Notes: generated by a model not told the origin, from the letters alone. Counted from the stretch's first letter, positions 9,075 through 21,938 are shown. The stretch: DNA of 64,000 bases from Polynucleobacter sp. 31A-FELB (GCF_018882405.1 NZ_JACVOO010000008.1:1-64000); one strand, 5' to 3'. Numbers and translations: made by a program.

Positions 9075-9393
9075 GGTGGATCTGAATGATCCTAGTAGTT
9101 TCCCAAAAGGGTTTGTAGACAAAAAATTGGTTGATGCGACATCAGAGCGTTTGATTAAATTGCATCAACAGCAAGATGATGCAGATGCGATGTTAGATGC
9201 CGCTAAATATGCAAAAGGCGTACGCGAGAGAATTGGTTTATCCCAGCAAGAATTTTCTAAGCGTATCGAAGTTTCCCTGGAGACCATTCGAAACTGGGAG
9301 CAGGGTAAACGCAGTCCCACTGGTGCGGCTAAAGCTTTATTGAAGATTTTGGACAGAGCGCCTGAGATTGCATTGCTTGCTCTCAGTGTTTGA
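9052..9393 (+). CDS. XRE-type helix-turn-helix antitoxin paired with BrnT
   Basis: 113 aa. The N-terminal half (about 1-60) is charged and probably binds the toxin. The C-terminal half is a Cro/CI-type DNA-binding domain: RERIGLSQQEFSKRI followed by SLETIRNWEQGKRSPTGAA, like HigA/NadS-type antitoxins. It does not look like classic BrnA, which ends in a ribbon-helix-helix domain. The start overlaps brnT by 23 bases and has GAGGTG just upstream. It probably neutralises BrnT and represses the cassette through the palindrome at 8769-8785. A second terminator copy follows the stop. Confidence 0.8.
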   Translation: MKKITRVRVDLNDPSSFPKGFVDKKLVDATSERLIKLHQQQDDADAMLDAAKYAKGVRERIGLSQQEFSKRIEVSLETIRNWEQGKRSPTGAAKALLKILDRAPEIALLALSV

Positions 9394-9405
9394 TTGATTC
9401 CTTAG

Positions 9406-9442
9406 AAATAAAAATGCCTAGCATTGCTAGGCATTTTTATTT
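9406..9442. terminator. Bidirectional hairpin terminator (copy 2), between the antitoxin and trxB
   Basis: A perfect stem of about 16 bp (AAATAAAAATGCCTAG against its complement) with a short loop. It serves the rightward antitoxin gene and the leftward trxB gene. Its core 9410-9438 is identical to 8717-8745. Confidence 0.85.
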
Positions 9443-9462
9443 GACGCTTTAACCTGCTTTTA

Positions 9463-12771
<3,309 letters not shown>

Positions 12772-12781
12772 GGCGATCCCC

Positions 12782-13465
12782 TTGCGCAGATTTTTTTCAG
12801 CAGCAGCTTTTGGGCTCACAGTTCTTTTATCTTCAGGTTTGACATTAGCCGAAGGTGAAAGTGGTGCCGAGCAGTTGCGTCAATTTGTACGTAATTCTAA
12901 AACCGCTGAGGGTGACTTTGTGCAACAGCAGTTACGTGCACCCAAAGCAAGTGAGCCGCAAGACAAAGGTTTAAAAGTGGTTCGTCAAACCCAGGGGCGT
13001 TTTGTGTTTCAGCGTCCAGGCCGATTTATCTGGGATACGCAAAAACCGTACGAGCAAAAACTGATTGCCGATGGCAAGCAACTTATTTTGTGGGATAAGG
13101 ATTTAAATCAAGCAACTTTCAGACCTGCGGGTCAGGCTTTAGCAGCTACCCCTGCTGCAATCCTATTTGGTGAGACCTCTCTAGATCAGCATTTTGATTT
13201 AGTTGAAGGCGAGGATCGCCTGGGTATGAAATGGGTTGCTCTCGTGCCCAAGAAAAATCCTAATGCCAAAAATGGCAACGACTTGCCGTACACCAAGATC
13301 TCCGTGGGAATGGTCAATGGCCTCCCTAAAGCGCTAGAACTCATTGATGGCTTAGGTAGCGTGGTGTTGGTCACCTTGGATAAGATCCAGCTTAATGTGA
13401 ACCTACCTGCCAATCGCTTTACTTTTGTCCCGCCCGCTGGAGCAGAAGTCTTACGCTTAAACTAG
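12782..13465 (+). CDS. lolA: Outer-membrane lipoprotein carrier protein LolA
   Basis: About 227 aa. Periplasmic carrier that takes lipoproteins from LolCDE to LolB. A signal peptide (RRFFSAAAFGLTVLLSSG, cleavage near LTLAEG) is followed by the LolA fold, with RPGRFIWDTQKPYEQKLIADG matching the family core. I chose the TTG at 12782: it gives a normal signal peptide and has AAGG eight bases upstream. An in-frame ATG at 12731 would overlap ftsK by 41 bases and give a long charged N-region, so it is less likely. serS follows after 57 bases. Confidence 0.9.
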   Translation: MRRFFSAAAFGLTVLLSSGLTLAEGESGAEQLRQFVRNSKTAEGDFVQQQLRAPKASEPQDKGLKVVRQTQGRFVFQRPGRFIWDTQKPYEQKLIADGKQLILWDKDLNQATFRPAGQALAATPAAILFGETSLDQHFDLVEGEDRLGMKWVALVPKKNPNAKNGNDLPYTKISVGMVNGLPKALELIDGLGSVVLVTLDKIQLNVNLPANRFTFVPPAGAEVLRLN

Positions 13466-13507
13466 AGCTAAATTAGTAATAAAAAATTCGCACCCACCAT
13501 ACCCTAA

Positions 13508-14833
<1,326 letters not shown>

Positions 14834-14865
14834 TCTTAGAGCAAGTGAAAATTGGTCTCAGTCAA

Positions 14866-15273
14866 ATGAATAGGCGCTCAGTATTTTTCTTCTTGATTGG
14901 CACAGCATTGATGTCTCAAGGTGTTTTCGCTGCTGAAAAATTCTATCGCTGCGAGGTATTAAGTGATGCCTACATTAAAACTAATGGGGAGTTAGTGGTA
15001 GTTAAAGACAGTCCTAGAGTTGGTCTGGAATTTGTGGTTATCAAGAAAACTGGGGAAGTTGTTGGAGATGTAATGGATACTCTAAAAAATCCTAAGGTGC
15101 TGGCTTCCGGAAGTGCAAGCAATTCTTATAAAGTCATTTGGACCCAAAAAGCTGAAGGTAAGAACGGCTTTTTTGTGGAATATCTCAGCATCGAAGAGTT
15201 TGTAAAAGGTAGTAAGAAGCCCTTTGGGTTCTTTTCTGGTGGACTTCTGATGACAGGCGTCTGCGAGCAGTAG
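14866..15273 (+). CDS. Secreted protein of unknown function
   Basis: About 135 aa from the ATG at 14866; a GTG at 14845 would add seven residues. A clear signal peptide (SVFFFLIGTALMSQGVFA, cut after AA) leads to a small domain beginning FYRCEVLSDAYI and ending MTGVCEQ. Two cysteines, one near each end of the mature protein, could form a disulfide in the periplasm. I do not recognise a family. It follows serS after about 30 bases, without a clear ribosome site. Confidence 0.6.
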   Translation: MNRRSVFFFLIGTALMSQGVFAAEKFYRCEVLSDAYIKTNGELVVVKDSPRVGLEFVVIKKTGEVVGDVMDTLKNPKVLASGSASNSYKVIWTQKAEGKNGFFVEYLSIEEFVKGSKKPFGFFSGGLLMTGVCEQ

Positions 15274-15324
15274 ATTGCAGGGCTTCAAGTAGGGATAGCA
15301 TTTAAGTTCTATCCTGTAGTTAAC

Positions 15325-15414
<90 letters not shown>

Positions 15415-15429
15415 ATTAGCTAAACATGA

Positions 15430-15978
15430 CTAAATCTTTAAATTCCCCAAAACTATTTGAAGTACTTGTAGGATGAGCAGTAGCGCGAGTGGGGATAAAT
15501 CTAGGGCTCCAAAGTTGGGTATTGCCTTCCGAATTGGAGCGAGTAGGGGGTCAACTAATAGCGACACTAAGAACTGTATTTGAGTCCCTGCGCCAATCCA
15601 AGAAAGAATGATGCTCGCAAAGACCAGGCCAACTAGACCCGACAAGGTAAGGTCAAGTAGATCAATCAATGCAAGTGCTAACCAAGAGATATCAATTGAG
15701 GTTGCGCCAGAGATCAATAGCAGAATCGAAATCTTGCACAAAATTAAAAGATAAGCTGCAACGCAACTCGCTAGATCAAAGCGGCCAATGCTAGGTATGA
15801 AGCGTCTTAGCGGAAGAACAATCCAATTGCTTAAAGGGAGAATATAAGCGCCAATGGACTTACTTTGTCCTGCACCTAAATTGAAGGCAAGCCACTGTAA
15901 ATAGCAGCGTAAAAGGCAAGCCCCCGCAATAATGCTAACGAGTACCTGAAGAATGAGATTGGCTATTTGTATCAACAT
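15430..15978 (-). CDS. YggT family integral membrane protein
   Basis: 182 aa with two tandem YGGT repeats (about 5-85 and 100-178), each made of two hydrophobic helices around an amphipathic stretch. The repeat signature is seen twice as ILPLSNWIVLPLRRFIPSIG and VDPLLAPIRKAIPNFG. The family is found widely in bacteria and plastids and has been linked to osmotic tolerance and membrane organisation; its exact role is not settled. It is leftward and ends just after tRNA-Ser. Confidence 0.85.
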   Translation of the reverse strand: MLIQIANLILQVLVSIIAGACLLRCYLQWLAFNLGAGQSKSIGAYILPLSNWIVLPLRRFIPSIGRFDLASCVAAYLLILCKISILLLISGATSIDISWLALALIDLLDLTLSGLVGLVFASIILSWIGAGTQIQFLVSLLVDPLLAPIRKAIPNFGALDLSPLALLLILQVLQIVLGNLKI

Positions 15979-16021
15979 CAGGATATTGTAGGCGGTTTAA
16001 ACCGCGGGTGGTGAGTGGTAC

Positions 16022-17092
16022 TTAGTCGCTAAATGTCACCACGTGATCAGCTACTAAGTGGATGCCAATCTTTTCGCCAATCGCGTGATCATGGTGGCTG
16101 GGTACAAAAGCAAAAATCTCAGTACCCGATGCTAGCTTGAGCGTATATAGAAAGTCAGCGCCTCTAAAGGTTTTGCGCACAACCTCTGCTTGCATAGTGC
16201 TGTTGTCATCATGCTGAATATCATCCGCTCGCAAGAGGACGTCGATTTCTTTACCAACTTGCTTACTGCGATCTTCCTCTAAGTCGAGTTCGCCCAACTC
16301 AATTTTGACTTTGTTATTAGATTGCACGGTGCCTTTAACAAATACTCCTCGACCAATAAAGTCAGCAATATAGCGATTGACTGGTTTGTGATACAGCTCG
16401 TACGGGCTATCCCACTGTAGGACTTTTCCGTCTGTCATCACGCCGACTTTATCTGCAATTGCAAAAGCCTCAAATTGATCATGAGTTACCAGTAGGGCAG
16501 TAATGTTGTTTGCCTTGAGGATCTCCCGCATCTCACCCGCAAGACGTTCTCTGAGTTCAATGTCTAAACTAGAGAAGGGCTCATCAAGCAAAATTAAATC
16601 TGGTTCTGGTGCCATTGCTCTGGCCAGTGCAACACGCTGTTGCTGGCCACCACTGAGCTCATGAGGATAAGCATCGGCTTTATCTGCGAGGGAGACTCGC
16701 TTGAGCCAATCCAGCGCCACGGAAGATCTTTGCTTGCTTGGTAAGTGTTGCAAACCAAAGGCAATATTCTCTAAAACGTTGAGATGGGGGAAGAGGGCAA
16801 AGTCCTGAAAGACCATACCTACTTTTCTTTGGTTTGGTGGGAGGTGGATGGTGGCGGAGCTCACGACCTGATCGCGGAGGAGGATTTCCCCTGCTTTAAC
16901 AGGCTCAAACCCACAAATCGCCCTCAAGACGGTAGATTTGCCGCAACCAGAAGAGCCTAGTAGGCATCCAATTTCTCCTTGGGCAAGATTAAGTTTGAGG
17001 TCTTTAACTGCAGTGACGCGACCCTGACCATCTCGACTTGGGTAGTCGATTTCGAGTCCTTTGATCGAAAGCAGTGTGTGAGCGGAGTTCAT
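16022..17092 (-). CDS. fbpC: Ferric-iron ABC transporter ATP-binding protein
   Basis: About 356 aa. Drives iron import with the permease and binding protein encoded just to the right. Walker A GSSGCGKST (46-54), Q-loop VFQDFALFPHLNV, signature LSGGQQQR (146-153) and Walker B LILLDEPFSSLD are intact. The C-terminal regulatory domain resembles the OB/TOBE-type domain of FbpC/PotA ATPases. I prefer the ATG at 17092; a TTG at 17125 is in frame. It is divergent from the permease gene, unlike the usual fbpABC order. Iron is inferred from the binding protein; thiamine or spermidine relatives look similar. Confidence 0.85.
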   Translation of the reverse strand: MNSAHTLLSIKGLEIDYPSRDGQGRVTAVKDLKLNLAQGEIGCLLGSSGCGKSTVLRAICGFEPVKAGEILLRDQVVSSATIHLPPNQRKVGMVFQDFALFPHLNVLENIAFGLQHLPSKQRSSVALDWLKRVSLADKADAYPHELSGGQQQRVALARAMAPEPDLILLDEPFSSLDIELRERLAGEMREILKANNITALLVTHDQFEAFAIADKVGVMTDGKVLQWDSPYELYHKPVNRYIADFIGRGVFVKGTVQSNNKVKIELGELDLEEDRSKQVGKEIDVLLRADDIQHDDNSTMQAEVVRKTFRGADFLYTLKLASGTEIFAFVPSHHDHAIGEKIGIHLVADHVVTFSD

Positions 17093-17110
17093 CCCTATAA
17101 TTTTCTCATT

Positions 17111-17122
17111 AATACTAGTATT
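17111..17122. promoter_or_regulatory. Palindrome between divergent fbpC and fbpB
   Basis: AATACTAGTATT is a perfect 12-bp palindrome in the 81-base gap between the two divergent starts. It could be an operator for both. It does not resemble a Fur box. Confidence 0.35.
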
Positions 17123-17173
17123 CAATGCTGGTGGTTTAATGCATAGCTAGAGTCTAAACGGATTGCCGATTTC

Positions 17174-18730
17174 ATGAATCGTATTGTCGTGCCACTTGCC
17201 CTGCTGTTATTTTTGCCCCTATTTGGCTTGGCGGCACCTTTCCTATTCTCCGGAAGCGATCAATTAGCCACCGGTACGCTCAGCCATCTCTGGAACTTTG
17301 TGCTCGGCGGATACATTGCCTCAACCCTGGTGCTTATTCTTGGTGTTGGAGTAGGGGTATTTATTCTCGGGGTGGGTAATGCTTGGATCATCGCCAGCTA
17401 CGATTTCCCCGGCAAGAAAATATTTGAGTGGGCCCTTATTCTGCCTTTAGCTGTTCCGACTTATGTCATGGCCTACCTGTTTGTAGATCTCTTGCAATTT
17501 TCAGGGCCCATACAGAGCACCCTTCGTGCCTTACTGGGAATGGATTCACTCTGGTTCTTTCCGGATCCGAGATCTCTGAGTGGGGCTATCTGGTCTTTCT
17601 CTTTTTGCCTCTTTCCTTATGTCTATCTGATTACGCGCACTGCATTCTTAGAGCGCAGTGGTCGATTGATTGAGGTTTCAGAAACCCTGGGATACAGCCC
17701 GCTTCAAGGATTTATGAAGTTGGTATTGCCGATGGCTAGGCCAGCAATTTTTGCAGGCATGGCTTTAGCCCTCATGGAAGTCTTAGCGGATTTTGGGGCT
17801 GTGTCTTATTTTGGTGTGCAGACTTTTGCGACGGGCATCTTTAAGGCCTGGCTTTCTTTTGGCGATCGCGTGGCTGCAGTGCAACTTGCTCTTGGTCTTT
17901 TGAGTTTTGTTTTACTCATCTTTTTTATTGAGCAAAGCAGTCGCTCAAAATTGCGTTATGCCTCTTCAGCACGGGGGAGGCCATTAGCTAAGACTCTACT
18001 GGGAAAGAATGCCTTTTTTGCTTTTGCATTTTGTGGCGCCACGCTGCTTTGTGGATTTTTGCTGCCAGCATTTGCGCTCCTGCAATTGCTTTTCAAACAA
18101 GGTCTCACGATCGACATTCGTTATCTTGATTGGTTGAGTAATTCTTTATCTGTTTCGATTCTGACGGCATTAATATCAGTTGCGCTCGCCATATTCTTTG
18201 CTTACTCAGTGCGAATGAATGCGCGCTTAGCTTGGGTTAATCGATTATTAGGCTTTGGATATGCCCTGCCTGGTGCGGTATTGGCCATCGGTATTCTCTC
18301 TTTCCTAGAGATCTTTCAGCTTGCCTGGTGGATGTCTGCCAGCATGTTGGTGCTGATCTACGCTTACTTGGTACGTTTTCTTTCCTCTAGTTTGCAAAGT
18401 GTTGAGGCCGGACTTGCGCGCATCACGCCCTCTATGGATGCATCAGCAGCGTTGCTTGGCCTATCTAAGGCACAGATTCTGAAGCGAGTGCACGTCCCCT
18501 TGCTTAAGCGAAGTCTGCTGACTGCAGGCCTCTTTGTCTTTGTGGATGTGATGAAGGAGTTACCAGCAACACTTCTATTGCGCCCATTTAACTTCGATAC
18601 TTTGGCTGTTGCTACTTATCAGCTGGCTGCGGATGAGCGCCTAGCCGAGCTTGCCCTACCATCCCTAACCATTGTTTTAGTTGGACTTTTCCCAGTTCTG
18701 CTGCTTTCTAGGGTGATCTCTAAATCTTAA
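17174..18730 (+). CDS. fbpB: Ferric-iron ABC transporter permease (fused two-domain)
   Basis: 518 aa with about 12 membrane helices in two homologous halves, as in FbpB/AfuB permeases. Each half has the EAA loop that contacts the ATPase: ETLGYSPLQGFMKLVLPMARPA near residue 173-194 region and the corresponding ASAALLGLSKAQILKRVHVPL in the second half. It forms the channel for Fe3+ across the inner membrane. The binding-protein gene follows after 62 bases in the same direction. Confidence 0.88.
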   Translation: MNRIVVPLALLLFLPLFGLAAPFLFSGSDQLATGTLSHLWNFVLGGYIASTLVLILGVGVGVFILGVGNAWIIASYDFPGKKIFEWALILPLAVPTYVMAYLFVDLLQFSGPIQSTLRALLGMDSLWFFPDPRSLSGAIWSFSFCLFPYVYLITRTAFLERSGRLIEVSETLGYSPLQGFMKLVLPMARPAIFAGMALALMEVLADFGAVSYFGVQTFATGIFKAWLSFGDRVAAVQLALGLLSFVLLIFFIEQSSRSKLRYASSARGRPLAKTLLGKNAFFAFAFCGATLLCGFLLPAFALLQLLFKQGLTIDIRYLDWLSNSLSVSILTALISVALAIFFAYSVRMNARLAWVNRLLGFGYALPGAVLAIGILSFLEIFQLAWWMSASMLVLIYAYLVRFLSSSLQSVEAGLARITPSMDASAALLGLSKAQILKRVHVPLLKRSLLTAGLFVFVDVMKELPATLLLRPFNFDTLAVATYQLAADERLAELALPSLTIVLVGLFPVLLLSRVISKS

Positions 18731-18745
18731 TTGATAATCATTCGT
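18727..18745. promoter_or_regulatory. Fur-box-like site upstream of fbpA
   Basis: Eleven consecutive bases, TGATAATCATT (18732-18742), match the core of the 19-bp Fur consensus. The outer bases match poorly. It lies about 50 bases before the iron-binding-protein gene, where Fur repression would be expected. It suggests an internal iron-controlled promoter for fbpA separate from fbpB. Confidence 0.6.
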
Positions 18746-18792
18746 ATTTGTGATAAATTAGTTTCACTCTAATTCTGATCGTCAATACAGCA

Positions 18793-19848
18793 ATGGCAAC
18801 TCAAGTAATACACAAGCTTCTAGTCGCAACTTCATTGATGCTGTGCGGCTTTATGGCATTGCCCTTACATGCTCAAGAAGCCAAAGAGTTGAATCTCTAT
18901 TCTGCTCGTCACTACCAAACAGATGAGGCACTCTATAGCGATTTCACTAAGAAGACGGGCATCAAGATTAATCGTATTGAAGCCGATGACAACGCGCTGG
19001 CCGAGAGGCTGAAAAGTGAAGGTGCCAATAGTCCGGCAGATGTGATTTTAATGGTTGATGCAGCACGATTGTGGCGCGCGCAAATTGATGGTTTTTTTAA
19101 GCCCATTCACTCAAAGTATTTAGAGAGTCGCATTCCAGCGAACCTACGCTCTAAGTCTGATCCAGAGGGATCAACTTGGTTTGGTTTTTCAACTAGAGCT
19201 CGTCTCGTGGTCTACAACAAGGCAAAAGTAAATCCACAAGACGTCGACACTTATGAGAAATTAGCTGAGCCCATGAACAAGGGTAAGGTATGTACACGCT
19301 CAGGCGCTCATCCATACATGCTGTCCTTGATTGGTGCCATGATTGAGCGTCGCGGTGAAGCCGCTACTGAAGAGTGGGCGAAAGGTATGGTGGCAAATAT
19401 GGCTCGCCCTCCAAGAGGCGGTGATACCGATCAGATCAAGGCGGTTGCTTCAGGCGAATGCGGAGTGGCATTAACAAACTCTTACTACCTACTGAGACTC
19501 TTACGCTCTACTAAGCCGGAAGATCAGGCTATCGTTTCCAAGATTGGGTTTGTTTGGCCTAATCAGCAAACAACTGGCACGCACATCAACATTGCAGGTG
19601 GTGGTGTGGCCAAGAATGCACCGCATTCACAAGCTGCTATTCACTTTCTTGAGTACCTCGCTAGCGATTCGGCACAAGAATATTTTGCCAATGGTAATAA
19701 CGAGTGGCCTGTAGTGAAGTCAGTCAAGATTGAAAATGAAGGACTCAAAATGTTGGGCCCATTCAAGGCTGAAAACATTTCAATTGCGGCGATTGGTAAG
19801 AATCAAATTGCTGCACAACGCTTGCTCGATCGAGTAGGGTACAAGTAA
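18793..19848 (+). CDS. fbpA: Periplasmic ferric-iron-binding protein
   Basis: 351 aa with a signal peptide cut near LPLHAQEA. It belongs to the FbpA/FutA/AfuA group that hands Fe3+ to the FbpBC transporter. The mature protein begins LNLYSARHYQTDEALY, where the family's first iron-ligand Tyr/His lies. The adjacent tyrosines in LTNSYYLLRLL are the typical iron ligands. The PPRGGDTDQIKAVASGECG stretch is also conserved. It has its own likely promoter with a Fur-box-like site. Confidence 0.92.
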   Translation: MATQVIHKLLVATSLMLCGFMALPLHAQEAKELNLYSARHYQTDEALYSDFTKKTGIKINRIEADDNALAERLKSEGANSPADVILMVDAARLWRAQIDGFFKPIHSKYLESRIPANLRSKSDPEGSTWFGFSTRARLVVYNKAKVNPQDVDTYEKLAEPMNKGKVCTRSGAHPYMLSLIGAMIERRGEAATEEWAKGMVANMARPPRGGDTDQIKAVASGECGVALTNSYYLLRLLRSTKPEDQAIVSKIGFVWPNQQTTGTHINIAGGGVAKNAPHSQAAIHFLEYLASDSAQEYFANGNNEWPVVKSVKIENEGLKMLGPFKAENISIAAIGKNQIAAQRLLDRVGYK

Positions 19849-19915
19849 GATCCGTTTGCTAGACTTCAAAGATCGCTAGAATGATCCTATTCTTCAAAAA
19901 GACCTGGATTGCTAT

Positions 19916-20185
19916 ATGAAAATCATCTCGAGTGTTTTGGTGTTTGCCATTTCAATGACCTTGTTGGCTTGTTCAACCCCGACAAGTGAGTTTGGGGTCT
20001 ATCGACAGTCTGATGGAACGGTGGGGGTGCATGCCCCAAAATCTGCTAAAGATACTGAAGCTCAGGCGGCTGCAGCGGAGGAATGTAAAAAACTAGGAAA
20101 GCGAAGCGCCACTATTGTTGAAACTCGTAAAACAGTGAACGACCGCTTTCCTATGACCTACATTTTTGTGTGCAATACCTATTAA
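19916..20185 (+). CDS. Small lipoprotein of unknown function
   Basis: 89 aa. The N-terminus is a lipoprotein signal with lipobox LLAC, so C19 would be lipidated. The mature part is short, with an Ala/Glu-rich stretch (DTEAQAAAAEECKKLGKR) and a C-terminus ending FVCNTY. Two further cysteines could pair. No family is recognised. It follows fbpA after 67 bases, with a possible own -10 box TAGAAT at 19877-19882, and may or may not belong to the iron unit. Confidence 0.65.
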   Translation: MKIISSVLVFAISMTLLACSTPTSEFGVYRQSDGTVGVHAPKSAKDTEAQAAAAEECKKLGKRSATIVETRKTVNDRFPMTYIFVCNTY

Positions 20186-20196
20186 GTTACAAACGC

Positions 20197-21087
20197 TTAG
20201 CTAAGAAGCCATTTCTTAATAGATTTATTTACACACATTGCATCTAAAGCCAGTCCAAAGAACTCTGAGCCATTGGTAACCATACTCTCAATAGCCTCAA
20301 CCTTGCCGGACTTCACGCCACGCAAATAAGTTGCAGCGCGATAGCGAAGGAAGTGTTCATTCTCACCTTCTTCATTATCTGTAGAGCAGATTTCTAAGCT
20401 GCCATAGCGAGTTTCTGGGTTGATATTCAGAATAGAGAGACCTAATGCGCCAATGAGTTTTTCTGGTACGGGAATTGGAACGTAAGAATAGAGGGATACC
20501 AACTGCTCTTGCTCATCGACTTCAATAATGTGGTCTACATCGAACACATCTTTTTCCGTCAACTCAGTTTCACCAGAATCGCCACCACCAAAGGTAGACT
20601 CAAATTGCAACATTGCTGTATTGCTATCTTTAGAGATCTCAATCATGTCAGGGTAGCCAAGCAAGCCTTTCCACCAGTACATCAATGAGAAGGTGCAAGG
20701 TTTAACTTCAACTAAACCCTTATTGGTAGATTTGGCAAAGTACAAGCCGTAGAACTCATCATCTTCCTCGAGTCCGTACTGATCGACTTTCAGTTTCTTT
20801 GGTGCAGCTGCCTTAGGTGATTTCTTAGCAGCTTTCTTTGGAGCAGGTTTTTTGGCTGCCGGCTTTTTTGCCGCTACCTTTTTAACTGCCTTCTTCGCTA
20901 CTGGTTTTTTCGCAGTCGCCTTTTTAGCGACAGGCTTTTTAGTTGCTAGTTTTTTCACTACCTTCTTTACGGCCTTTTTGGCTACCACTTTCTTGGCGGC
21001 AACTTTTTTAACGGCTTTCTTTGCAGGGGCTTTTTTTACCACCTTGGTAGCTACTTTCTTTTTTGCTGGAGACTTCTTTGTAGCCAT
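20197..21087 (-). CDS. Histone-H1-like lysine/alanine-rich tail fused to a domain of unknown function
   Basis: 296 aa. Residues 1 to about 98 are almost only K, A, V, P and T in KKAVKKVAAKK-type repeats, like eukaryotic H1 tails and bacterial AlgP/HC-type proteins; this part should bind DNA or RNA without sequence preference. From about residue 99 the protein changes sharply to an acidic globular domain (DQYGLEEDDEFYGLYF...) with a C-terminal section RYRAATYLRGVKSGKVEAIE that vaguely recalls YbjN-like folds. I cannot name that domain. GGAAGGG is upstream of the ATG. It is convergent with the small lipoprotein gene. Confidence 0.8.
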   Translation of the reverse strand: MATKKSPAKKKVATKVVKKAPAKKAVKKVAAKKVVAKKAVKKVVKKLATKKPVAKKATAKKPVAKKAVKKVAAKKPAAKKPAPKKAAKKSPKAAAPKKLKVDQYGLEEDDEFYGLYFAKSTNKGLVEVKPCTFSLMYWWKGLLGYPDMIEISKDSNTAMLQFESTFGGGDSGETELTEKDVFDVDHIIEVDEQEQLVSLYSYVPIPVPEKLIGALGLSILNINPETRYGSLEICSTDNEEGENEHFLRYRAATYLRGVKSGKVEAIESMVTNGSEFFGLALDAMCVNKSIKKWLLS

Positions 21088-21248
21088 GGTCTATTACCCT
21101 TCCTATTGGTAGTTAATGTGCTTAGCGCACAAGTTGATATTACTTCAGTTCTATCTACTTTTGCTGATACCTATATGGGGATTTACCTTGCAATATCAAG
21201 GGTCAAGATCCAATTGTTTTTTGGCTATATTGGAGAAAGGCGGGGAGC

Positions 21249-21276
21249 TTGAATTTGAGCGCTAACTTGCTACACT
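21249..21276 (+). promoter_or_regulatory. Sigma-70-type promoter of the YdcH gene
   Basis: TTGAAT (21249-21254) and TACACT (21271-21276) with a 16-base spacer lie about 43 bases before the ATG at 21319. The 231-base gap from 21088 otherwise shows no gene. Confidence 0.5.
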
Positions 21277-21318
21277 GGAGCGGTGCAGTTATGAATAACC
21301 TTAACCTAAAGAGAATCT

Positions 21319-21537
21319 ATGTTCCCTGAATATCGTGAGTTAATTACTAAGCTGAAAACATCAGATCGTCACTTTTCACATTTGTTTGATAAGCACAACA
21401 ATCTAGACCAAAAGATTCAGCGAATGGAGGCCCATGCTGAGCCCGGCACTCCTGAGGAGATTGAGGTTTTGAAAAAAGAAAAACTCTTATTGAAAGACCA
21501 GCTGTACGCAGTCTTGAAAAAAGCCAGCGCTACTTAA
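21319..21537 (+). CDS. YdcH family (DUF465) small protein
   Basis: 72 aa, fully in family range. The sequence matches the DUF465 pattern: an N-terminal FPEYRELITKLK, a central HFSHLFDKHNNLDQKI and a C-terminal LKKEKLLLKDQLYAVL. It should form a helical hairpin or short coiled coil. The family is widespread in proteobacteria and its cellular role is not established. Alone in its direction, with its own promoter. Confidence 0.85.
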   Translation: MFPEYRELITKLKTSDRHFSHLFDKHNNLDQKIQRMEAHAEPGTPEEIEVLKKEKLLLKDQLYAVLKKASAT

Positions 21538-21545
21538 TAGTGGCA

Positions 21546-21578
21546 GACCATCGGAGCCCATATATGGGTCTGATGGTC
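21546..21578. terminator. Hairpin between convergent ydcH-type and yjdM-type genes
   Basis: GACCATC (21546-21552) and GATGGTC (21572-21578) pair, with a partly paired interior. No long T-run follows on either strand, so it may be a weak terminator or a transcript-stabilising hairpin. Confidence 0.5.
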
Positions 21579-21590
21579 GTTAATTGAAGG

Positions 21591-21938
21591 TTAGGCTTTC
21601 TTCAAAAAGCAGGCTTTGAGCAACATATTGCCGGCTTCGGTTTTGCAGTCCACCTCATGATCGCCAGAAACCAGGCGAATTCCCTTAATCTTTGTTCCAA
21701 CCTTGAGTGTTGTGGATGACCCTTTAACCTTCAGGTCCTTAATGAGGGTGACCGTATCGCCATCAGCCAGCAAGTTACCGTTGGCATCCTTCACAATTAG
21801 AGCACCTTCATCTTCTTCTGCGCTGGCTGCCATTGGCCACTCATGGCCACATTGAGCGCAAACAAAATTTTCACCGTCAGGGTAGGTCATATCCTCTTGG
21901 CAGGCTGGGCATTTTGGTAGATTGGCTGAAGTATTCAT
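21591..21938 (-). CDS. yjdM: YjdM (PhnA-type) zinc-ribbon protein
   Basis: 115 aa. An N-terminal zinc ribbon has CPAC and CAQCGHEW pairs. The C-terminal half ([20 protein letters not shown]) is the SH3-like domain of the family formerly called PhnA. Despite the old name it is not a phosphonoacetate hydrolase, and its role is uncertain. It stands alone, convergent with the YdcH gene. Confidence 0.9.
   Translation of the reverse strand: MNTSANLPKCPACQEDMTYPDGENFVCAQCGHEWPMAASAEEDEGALIVKDANGNLLADGDTVTLIKDLKVKGSSTTLKVGTKIKGIRLVSGDHEVDCKTEAGNMLLKACFLKKA

Noticed and set aside
20790-21087. Repeat-rich DNA considered as a CRISPR-like or satellite array
   Set aside because: The repeats are irregular Lys/Ala codons of the histone-like tail, in frame, without spacers of constant length.
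20852-21112. Rightward frame of Phe, Ala and Thr repeats resembling a membrane protein
   Set aside because: It is the complement of the lysine-rich histone tail codons; the apparent hydrophobicity is an artefact.
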